64,000 nucleotides of DNA from Closterium sp. NIES-65 (Eukaryota > Streptophyta > Zygnematophyceae > Desmidiales > Closteriaceae). Position numbers and translations under genes: made by a program. Of this stretch, positions 44,851 through 54,700 are shown piece after piece. The notes under the pieces were generated by a model. It made no database searches, was not told where the DNA came from, and was given only the letters and a program-made list of their open reading frames with translations. How positions within the stretch are numbered: the stretch's first letter is position 1; each line of letters opens with the position of its first letter. The DNA is taken from the NCBI GenBank assembly GCA_948144175.1, contig CANXME010001269.1:186001-250000 (forward strand), written 5' to 3'.

Positions 44851-47800
44851 ATGGATCCTTTGTCGGTTTTGCGTGAATACACCATGCGAAACGAGCTGGA
44901 TAGGGTTACCATTGTCGGCGATGACTGTTGTTTCGGCAATGAGTACCGTTTCCCTCGCGCCGTCGAAACGGCATACCGGCGGCGCGGCGGTGACCGTTAC
45001 AACCTGGAGTCGCTGCTGCTGTTCGTGCAGTGCAAGGCGGTCAAGCACACGGAGTATATGCAGCGAGCGCGCGCGCAAACCCTGCAGATCGTCACCTTCA
45101 CGGATCGCAAGCCGCTCCTGGTGTGCCTGCCTCGTCCTTCCCTTCTCTCCCTCGCGGTTTCCACGCATCTCGAATTCTCACATTTCCTGCCTACTACCGC
45201 TGGGATTCGTCGGATAAAGGATCGTTCGACCGCCTGTCTCCGGCTGAGCTCCACATTTCCCCTCACCCCCACCCTCCACCTCCCTCCACTCCCCCTCTCT
45301 GCCCTCCCCCTTTCCCCCTCCCCACTCTTCTCCCCCGTGCCAGGAGTATCTAGAAGGCCATCTGCAGACCACGGACGCCATCGATCTCATCGCGCCTATC
45401 GGCCTTCCCCCCTCCGCTCCGCCTTCCGCCGCGCCCCCCGCGTCCATCCCCTCTTCCGGAGCCGCCACGTCAGCAGCTCCCGGTGGTTTAGGGCAAGGCG
45501 CGCATGGCTCCACGTCAGCAGCGGTAGATGGTGCCACGGGGCCAGGAGGTTTGGGAGCAGCCGAGGCTGGGGATCAGGCTCGGAAGAGGAGCAGATGGGA
45601 TACGGACAAAAGGGCCAGCGGGGCTGGGGGAGACGCGGGAGCAGCAGGCGCAGACGGCGGGGGAGCGGGGGGATATGACGTGTACGGCAAGAGGCAGAGG
45701 GGAGAAGGATCGCAGGCAGGCCTAGGCACGGGAAGAGGCATAGCCTATCACTCAGAAGCTGTCCCTGGGATGGCCGCTGCAGGACTGACTGTAGGAGGGC
45801 TGGGACTGGGAGGCGGGGGGATGAGCGAGGAGGAGGAGAGGGAGGCGATCAGAGAGCTGATCAAGCGAGAGAGGCCGGTGAGGGACCGGGAGACGGTGCT
45901 GCTGTGCCCTCGCAAGAAGGACGCGTTTGCGTCGGTGCTGGCCATGCTGAACCGCCGCGAGCACGAGCGGAAGAAGCTGGACGTGGCGCATAGGGAGGCC
46001 TCCAAACGCGGCCACCCGCCCGCCCCCTCCTCCGCCCGCCCCTCCAGGGACGCGCGGGGAGGAGGCGCGGGCGCTGGTGCTGCTGGTGGCGGGGGCGGGG
46101 GAGGGGGAGGGGGGCGGCAGGACGAGAGGCAGGTGTGGCGGGACTACATGGGGACTGATGCACTGGAGGAGCTGGGAATCAACCCCACCCAGTCCTCGTA
46201 CGTTCAGCCCGGCAGAGGGGGAAGTGGTGGTGCTGCTGGTAGCGGTGCTGCTGGTGGTGGTGGCAGTGGGTCAGGTGCTCTAGTTGTCGCCTCCCAGGGG
46301 AAGCCAGAGGGGCAGCACAGCCGATCTCAGCCGTCCAACCCGCCTCCATCCTCCCGCCACGCGCGCCCTCATGGCAACCCGGCCCACCAATCCCAACACA
46401 AACAGCACGGCAGCTCTGGCGGCGGCAGCGGCAGTGGCAGCGCAGCAGCAGCGGCAGCAGGGAGCCTGGTGCCGATCATCCTAGTGCCCAGCGCAGCTCA
46501 GACGCTGATAAACATTTTCAACGTGAAAGATTTTCTCGAGGACGGAGCGTACGTGCCTGCGGAGGAGAAGGCGAAAGCAGCGGGGGGGAAGCGGCCCGAG
46601 ATGGTGGCGGTGCAGCGGCGGATGGGGCGGGACAAGGCGGTGGTATACCACGTGAGGGACCGGCCCGAGGGGCTGTCGAAACGGGTGCGTGATTCCGCTC
46701 AGTGCTCTGCGTGTTCTGCTTGTGACGGTAATTATTGGTTAGAGCGTACATGTGCATGGGTGTTGGATTTCTCCAAAGCTCGGTTGTTGGTCAACCCCCT
46801 TGCCTCGGCTCGGCCTTCTCACAGCGTGCCATGCAGTGCTGGTGGCTGTGCCACTGTCATTCATCTTCCTGCCCGCATGTGCACCATGGCCTGCCCCCTT
46901 GTCCCGCATGCCCCACCTGAGCAGGACTGGGACCGGGTAGCAGCGGTGTTTGTGCTGGGCAAGGAGTGGCAGTTCAAGGGGTGGCCCTTCAAGGAGTCTA
47001 TGCTCAAGGCACCTCAAACACATGCATGGCTTGACTTGCCCCCATGTCCCCCATGCATGGCTTGCCCCCATGTCCCCCATGCATGGCTTGCCCCCATGTC
47101 CCCCATGCATGGCTTGCCCCCATGTCCCCCATGCATGGCTTGCCCCCATGTCCCCCATGCATGGCTTGCCCCCATGTCCCCCATGCATGGCTTGCCCCCA
47201 TGTCCCCCATGCATGGCCTGCCTCCATGTCCCCCATGCATGGCCTGCCTCCATGTCCCCCATGCATGGCCTGCCTCCATGTCCCCCATGCCTGGCCTGCC
47301 TCCATGTCCCCCATGCACACTATTGAGCAGGACTGGGACCGAGTGGCAGCGGTGTTTGTGCTGGGCAAGGAGTGGCAGTTCAAGGGGTGGCCCTTCAAGG
47401 ACCATGTCGACATCCTCTCCAAAGGTGCGTGCATATGCAGCCCACACGCGGATATTCTCTCCAAATCCCCGCCTCGTGTGGACTGCTGCCTTGAGCTGAG
47501 ACTGAGCCACATGCGAATACTCTCTGAAGTTTCCACTGGTGGTTGTCTCGATTCTTGTGGCTGCTCCCTGACTTGACTCTTGCTGCTCATGTTCCGTTCG
47601 TGCATGTATCTGTGCCTGTGTGTGTGCATGTATGTATGCATGTTTGTGCATGCATATGGATGTATGCTTGTATGCATGTGTGCACGTGGAGCAAGCAGTG
47701 ATGGGGGTGTTTGTGCGCTTTGAGGACGACAGTGTGGAGTCAGCAGCCACAGTGAAGAATTGGAACTGCAGCATCCTCGCTGTAAGCATTCACACACACA

Positions 47801-48123
47801 CCCTACATCTCCTACAAGGGACCTCCCATGCCATACCCCATGCAATCTCATGGTATATACTCTCCTCTGCGCATACTCTACTCCTTCCATACCATACCCC
47901 ACAGCACACCTCTCTTTCTCTGCACATACTCTGCTCCTTACCCTCCTCCTTTCCCCCCACTCCACCCCACCCCAATCTCCCCTCTCTCCTCCACTCCTCT
48001 CCACCCCTCCACACCTCCCAGATTAGCAAGTACAAGCGGCATCAGGATCGCACAGCAGCGCTCACCTTCTGGGACAGGCTCGACAAGTTTCTGGCCGCCC
48101 GCAAGTCCGTGCTCGCCTACTAG
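44851..48123 (+). CDS. CDC73: CDC73/parafibromin, PAF1 complex subunit
   Basis: Five exons (44851-45120, 45344-46684, 47331-47424, 47699-47781, 48022-48123) close in phase and give 629 residues. The start MDPLSVLREYTMRNELDRV and the block YNLESLLLFVQCKAVKHTEY are the plant CDC73 N-domain. The centre keeps the conserved helix block (REAIRELIKRERPVRDRET). The C-terminal Ras-like domain spans about 464-629 (VPIILVPSAAQTLINIFNVK; RVAAVFVLGKEWQFKGWPFK; FVRFEDDSVESAATVKNW; YKRHQDRTAALTFWDRL). It acts in the nucleus with RNA polymerase II elongation and histone modification. It is about 200 residues longer than typical plant CDC73 because of Gly/Ala/His-rich insertions in exon 2. Confidence 0.93.
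46925..46997 (+). pseudogene. Decayed first copy of CDC73 exon 3
   Basis: GAGCAG then GACTGGGACCGGGTAGC to CCCTTCAAGGAG repeats the first 73 bp of exon 3 (47331) almost perfectly, with its acceptor. It then runs into unrelated sequence and lacks the donor. Confidence 0.9.
47023..47318 (+). repeat. 26-bp minisatellite in CDC73 intron 2
   Basis: About eleven copies of a 26-bp unit (CATGCATGGCTTGCCCCCAT start) lie between the decayed and the working exon 3. The unit resembles the sequence just upstream of the decayed copy's acceptor (CCATGGCCTGCCCCCTTGTC, about 46887). Because 26 is not a multiple of three and the unit has no stops, all forward frames stay open. Confidence 0.9.
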
Positions 48124-48495
48124 AAGCTTCTTGCATCCACGCTCCGCTCTGATCGTGCTAAGGCTGTGCTTGCAAGCCAAGGGCCTCAATTTGCAACAGA
48201 TTCTTCAAGGCGAGCTCTGAGCAGAAGGCCTCAATCATCAGAATCAGGAGGTCAGCTTCAATTGCTCTGTAGGTGCAATGATACCTGACAGATGTGGGTG
48301 CTGGTTGCAAGTTTACCAGTTAGCATCAAATGCAGTGAGCCAATCTGTATTTTGCATATGCCATTACTGTACAAAGAATTTATATAGAACCTTCGTTATG
48401 AAGGTTGATCCAGGGCCCACAGCCAACAACCTACTCCACCCATATCTTGAGGTGCCAGCCAAGAGTATTACCATGTCATTCCACTCAACCACACC

Positions 48496-50442
48496 CTACA
48501 AGGCAGCTCTTTGCACAGCCTCACCACCACCAGCAGTCCCATTGGTGCTGTCAGCTGTACACACTCCACACGCCTTCCTGCAAGCCCCAACAAACCTCTT
48601 CCCCCCAACCATATACTTGCTGTTTTTCTCACACTCCCCTGCCTCCGCCCACTCTGCACACATGCCATTCGTATCCGCACACACATTGGGATCCCCCTCC
48701 TCCCCAGGCACATCAAACTCCCTCACGTGAATCCACTTGGGTGCCGACCACTTCACCCCAGCCACCACCGGGCACGCATAGTGCATACTCGCCTCATCCG
48801 GCGTCCCATCCGGGTGCATACTAAAGAACAACAACGCGTCCCCTTTAACGGGCTTGACTGCCAGGTAACCCTTGGCGCAGTCAGACCAGGAGTGGTCTTT
48901 GGGAGTGGGGTCGGGGACATTGGAGAAGACGGTTTCCCCGCCAAGGGTGACGTTGCTGAGATACATGAGCACGGTGGCCAGCCGCTGCCCGCCCTGCAGC
49001 GTCTCGGGTGGATCAGAGAAGTAGTCGTGGTGAGGCACGTACTTCTGCCCCACGTTGTATCTCAGCACCTGATGGGTGGGGGGGGGGGAAGGGAAAGCAT
49101 AAGAAGCAGGGATGCCACATGCCAACGTATGCCACATGCTTTTGCCCGTACTTCTGCTGATGCTTCTGCCTATGGTTGTCTGCTGGCTGCCCTATGGTTG
49201 GCTACAAGACGTGCAGGGGAGCAATGGAAGGACGGAGGGTGGGGACGTCAGGGGTGAGGGGAAGGCAAGGAGGAGGAGGGGAATTTGTGGGGCTTGCACC
49301 GCATCCTTTGTTGTGATCCATTTTTCTATGACAGGGAAGCGGCGGGTGAAGGAGCGATATGGGGAAGATGTGGGGTAAGCAGGGGAGCGGTGGAGCAGGG
49401 GGACGGGTTGCTGAAGTGGGTGGTTGAGTTTCCATCGCCCGTGCTCGATCTGGGCCACTATTGATTCCTTCCTCTTGGCGCTCATTCCCCGCGGCCTACC
49501 TTCTCCTGCTCGAGCTTCTCCCATCCTTCCCTCTCCTTGCCATTGCTCACCTGCAGCGCCTCCTGGTGCGACACGGGCAGGTGCGTCCACGCCTCGATGC
49601 GCCGTTCGACGCGCGCAATCACGTCGTCCGCGCCCTTGTCGATGAACGTCCCGAAACTCGTGCGAATGTCGCTCACCTCGCTGCCGCTGCTCGCCGCCGC
49701 GATCACCGTCGATCTGAGGGACGGTTGAGAGGGGAAGGAGAACGCACGGAGGAGGCAAGAGGGAGAGACTGAGACCTTTCATCCCCCACGGTGCTGCTAT
49801 CGCGGTGCACCTGTCGTGGTAGCGTCATTGGACGCCAATTGGACTATAATGGTTATATCAGTCAGAATCTAATCAACCGTGGCGGCACCTTTCGAGCGAG
49901 GGCTCGGCGAGAGAGATGATGTGGTCGCATTCTTCGTCCGTCAGGAACCGCTTGAAAAGGTACGCGCGCGGCTCGTCCGCCGATAGCTGAATAATGGCGC
50001 GCCCGCTGGAGTCTCCTCCCCCGTCAGAGTCACCTTGACCCAACTGCTCAGTTGCCTGCGGTTGCGTTTCAGTTTCCGTCCGCCGCCTCCGTTGCTGATC
50101 TCCCTGCGCGAGACCGGCTTCCGGCAGCTCAGGGCTCTCATTCGCCGCGTCCCTCTCCCGCCCCTGCATGCGCACCCGCCACGGAGATTATTGCGCTCTT
50201 AGTGTGACAGCTGGGGGAAGGATAAAGCACTAATTGAGTCGGTTGATGACTGTGGCGGGATTAGTTACCCGAAGTCCTGGCGGTAGGACGTAGGTGGCGC
50301 CCTTCCATCCCGGCAACGACTCCGCCTCGCCGGGGACGTCGCCCGCACGCACGAGGAGGGTGGGTAGGAGAGATAAGACGATGACGTGGAGAGCTAGGCA
50401 CGCGACCCACGCTGGCTGCATTTTCCTGTCTAATCGTCGCAT
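48496..50442 (-). CDS. P4H: Prolyl 4-hydroxylase A with ShKT domain
   Basis: Four minus-strand exons (50269-50442, 49889-50163, 49551-49713, 48496-49068) close in phase and give 394 residues. A signal anchor (about 9-33, PAWVACLALHVIVLSLLPTL) implies ER/Golgi location. The 2-oxoglutarate/Fe(II) domain starts near ADEPRAYLFKRFLTDEECDH. Iron ligands are His217, Asp219 (PHHDYF) and His300 (SMHYACP), and Lys310 (GVKW) binds 2-oxoglutarate. A Cys-rich ShKT module ends the protein (CAEWAEAGECEKN; CRKACGVC). Such enzymes hydroxylate proline in cell-wall glycoproteins. The start may instead be the Met at residue 8. The large last exon has no introns where its neighbour has two. Confidence 0.9.
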
Positions 50443-51719
50443 ACCAGCGGAAGGGGGGCTGACGCGGTTCGTAGGGAAGGTATTGTGCTACGTCGTGTGT
50501 GCGTGGCAAGACCTGCGGAGTCAAATCTTAGTGGCGCTTTTTGAAGTGTAGAAGACTGGAAGATTAGCAGCACATGCAGTGTCTCTATAAAGTACGCGAG
50601 TATACCTGTGGTGTGGACTACAAACTAATGGCATTGAGAACGATCGACTGACCGCTCGCCTTGATTGAAAATTCCGAAAGACTAGGAGAAAGCGGAACTG
50701 TTTGTAGGTTTGGCGCCTCGTTTGTTTTGACTGAACCGAGCTCAAAGATCTGGTTCGGAGGTGGTTGTTAGAAACTTATCTCGAGGCAAGCCATTCTGGA
50801 GGTGATTTTTCTTTGCTGTGCTGGAACATTGCTGCCAGCGGTGCAAATGCGCGACGCGCCCTGGGAGAAAAGCGCCCAAGCCTCGTGGCCCCCGAGTGAT
50901 CGTCGATGCGCGATAGCTTCATTCGCTGTCGAGTTGAATGCGCTGGACAGCGAAGTTGGTACTTTGGGCACAAAACACGTCACAGCCACGTTACTCACGT
51001 TTCGAGGAGGAAATGGAACTGATCGAAGCCGTCAATCTGTCATGCGCTGTCCTCGCGGTTTCAGTTTCGGTGCGCGGAGTCCCACCCAATCCAACACACA
51101 ACACACATTTGCCATGCCAAAACCCGCCCCTCAGCAGAGCCTTCGCCCGAACCAAACCTATCTGCGTACAGTACCAGAAACAGTGCCTGACGCCGCGCTT
51201 TGACTGGTCAGCGCAACAGACCTGACCTGACGAAACCGCCTTCCGCAGGCATGCCGAGCCGGACCTCGTCAGGTCCTCAGTTTACTGCAGTCTCACTCAG
51301 CGAGATACTGGAGTGCTATGGTGGGGTGCGGTGTGCGGTATGGTGTGGTGGTGTAGATTAGGAGCTGAGATAAGTGAGGGACGGAAAATACCACGCTCCT
51401 CCCGTCACTAGAGCTTTCATATCTTACTCGTCACGTTGCCTACTAAACTTGCTTTCTCAGCTTTCCCGTATTGGTGATTAAAGTCTCTGTTTTTCCCTTA
51501 ACTTAGGGTTCCTTAACTCTGTTTTTCCCTTAACTTGTGGCTAAAGAGAGGTGGCTTCCTCTTGGCAGTGTCTACACAATCATCGCAGTTATCAGTGGCG
51601 TTACAAGTAGTCGAAATTCCTTACACAAGTAACTAGTTCAACACGCGAGATACAGCAGATTAGTTTCAATCGTAGTACTTCCAGGAATATTTCCCACGCG
51701 TCTCGTAGGACTAACTACA
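50443..51719. promoter_or_regulatory. Divergent intergenic region of the two prolyl 4-hydroxylase genes
   Basis: 1.28 kb separates the head-to-head start codons. No gene or TATA box is recognised. A direct repeat CTCTGTTTTTCCCTTAACTT occurs twice near 51486-51538. Confidence 0.5.
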
Positions 51720-54700
51720 ATGGCGCGGATATCATGTGTACACCTTCCGTATCTAGCGGTGCTCTACCTATTAGCGTTCTCTGCTATGGTCGAAGCGCTC
51801 CCGCAAATAAAAAATCTCCTCGGTGCATCCTTCGCTCAGAAGCGCACCATTCGTCGAACCACGGTGAGCTGATCTCTCGACCCGAGAACGTGATTGTTGC
51901 GCGCCGATGTGTACATGCTCGTCAGTAACATTGCGGGAGTCCAGCGACGCAGTGTTAGCCGATTAGTCACCTCTCGCGCTCCCGTCGATGAGCAGTCACG
52001 TGCTCCCCGCTGATCAGCAATCACGTCCGTGCTGCTGCGTGTGCGCAGGATGACGGCGCGCGCGCGAGGGGGATCGATTTCAGCCGGATAGTGCAGCTGT
52101 CGGCGTGGAAGCCGCGCGCGTACCTCTACCGTAACTTCCTCACGGACGACGAATGCGACCACATCATCAAAATCGCCACACCGCGCCTCCAGCGGTACGA
52201 CTCGCCGTGTGACCATGTGACGAGACGAAGCTCCCTGTTACATTGTGACGAGAAATCTAGTGAGTCGACGCAAAACTCACGGATGACGGATTCGCTCTCG
52301 CATTCCCTCCCGTGTGCTCCGCGCAGGTCGTCGGTGGCGGACAACACGGCGGGCAGAGCGAGCTGAGCGAGGCGAAGTCATGCGCGAATCTCTTTACGCT
52401 CTGCCTTCCGCCCGACCATCTCCCACCCGACCCTCCGACCCTTATCCTCCCCCATTCCCCCCCCGATTCCCCCGCGTGCACCTCGCAGGTCGTCGGTGGC
52501 GGACAACACGGACGGGCACAGCGAGCTGAGCGCATGCCCTTCCGCACATCCATCTCCCCGCCTCTGCACTCCTCCCCCCTCTTCCCTCCCTCCCTCTCGG
52601 CGCAGGTCGTCGGTAGCGGACAACACGGACGGGCACAGCGAGCTGAGCTCGATCCGCACGAGCAGCGGCATGTTCATCGCCGTCGCGGAGGATGCGGTCA
52701 TCGCGCGCATCGAGGCGCGCATCGCACAGTGGACCTTCCTGCCGCTCCCCAACCAGGAGGCCATGCAGGTGCGACGCGGTGAAAAAGGAGGGGGAGAGGG
52801 GGGAGGGAGAAGGGGGGGGGGGGGGGGGGGGTGTGGGGTGGAAGGAGGGAGGTGATGCCGGGGAGATGCAAGGACGCGATCAACGCGGAGTGTGCTGCAC
52901 GCGAATTACTCTCCTTACACTCCCCCACCCCCCACCCCAACAGGTGTTGCGGTACGAGAAGGGGCAGAAGTACGAGCCGCACGTGGACTATTTTCACGAC
53001 CCCAACAACCGCAAGCGCGGTGGGCACCGGTACGCCACGGTGCTGATGTACCTCAACAACGTCACCAAGGGCGGGGAGACCGTCTTCCCCACCGCTGACG
53101 ACCCCTCGCCCAAAGACGACTCGTGGACTGAATGCGCCAAGGGGAAACTCGCTGGTGAGGGGGGGAGTGGGGGGGAGGGGGGAAGGGGGGGAGAGGGGAG
53201 CTCGCCTGTGGAAGAGGGCGGGTAAGGGTGTTTCCCCACTGCGGACGACCCCTCGCCCAAGGATGACTCGTGGACTGACTGCGCCCAGGGGAAACTCGCT
53301 GGTGAGGGGGGGAGTGGGGAGGGGGAAGGGGGGAGGGGGAGGGGGGAGGGGGAGGGGGAGGGGGGAGGGGGGGAGGGGGAGGGGGAGGGGAAAGCTTGTT
53401 AGGAGAGCAGGGAAGGGAAGGGTGGAGGAATGGAAGGCAGATGGTGGTGAGGGGGGGTGGGGTGAAGTGGCAGCAGAAGGGGTTGGGGTGGATAAGGATG
53501 TGTGTAGGGGATAGGCTGTGGGACCAGGAGGGGGGGGAACGCGGAGGAAGCGGGCGTGGTGAGCGGAGGAAGCGGGCGTGGTGAGCGGAGGGAGCAGGCG
53601 GTGCGACATGGCAAACGGAAACTTGGTCAATAGGGGGAGTGGAGCCGGAGATGGGGAGGGGTAGGGACGGATAGAGGAGAACGGAGAAGTTGAGCAGAGG
53701 GGTGTGTACGGAAGCAGCTGCTGAATGCACGTACTGTATTCATTCTAAACTCCCCTCTCCCCACCTCCCCCCCTGTCATGCGTTTTGTGCCACTCAACTT
53801 GCCTCCCCCCCTTCACTCCACCAGTGAAGCCCTCCAAGGGCGATGCTCTTCTCTTGTACAGCATGCTCCCGGACGACTCGCCCGGGCCATTCCTCACTGC
53901 ACACGCATGCCTCCATCCTCATTCCTCACTGCACACGCGGGCCTCCATCCTCATTCCTCACTGCACACGCGTGCCTCCATCCTCATTCCTCACTGCACAC
54001 GCAGGCCTCCATCCTCATTCCTCACTGCACACGCGGGCCTCCTTCCTCATTCCTCACTGCACACGCGGGCCTCCATCCTCATTCCTCACTGCGCACGCGG
54101 GCCTCCATCCTCATTCCTCACTGCACACGCGGGCCTCCATCCTCATTCCTCACTGCACACGCGGGCCTCCATCCTCATTCCTCACTGCACACGCGGGCCT
54201 CCATCCTCATTCCTCACTGCACACGCGGGCCTCCATCCTCATTCCTCACTGCACACGCGGGCCTCCATCCTCATTCCTCACTGCACACGCGGGCCTCCAT
54301 CCTCATTCCTCACTGCACACGCGGGCCTCCATCCTCATTCCTCACTGCACACGCGGGCCTCCATCCTCATTCCTCACTGCACACGCGGGCCTCCATCCTC
54401 ATTCCTCACTGCACACGCGGGCCTCCATCCTCATTCCTCACTGCACACGCGGGCCTCCATCCTCATTCCTCACTGCACACGCGTGCCTCCATCCTCATTC
54501 CTCACTGCACACGCGTGCCTCCATCCTCATTCCTCACTGCACACGCGTGCCTCCATCCTCATTCCTCACTGCACACGCGTGCCTCCATCCTCATTCCTCA
54601 CTGCACACGCGTGCCTCCATCCTCATTCCTCACTGCACACGCGGGCCTCCATCCTCATTCCTCACTGCACACGCGGGCCTCCATCCTCATTCCTCACTGC

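Noticed and set aside
46739..48004. Long minus-strand frames rich in His, Trp and Gly over the CDC73 locus
   Set aside because: They are antisense readings of the 26-bp minisatellite and CDC73 exons, with no domain.
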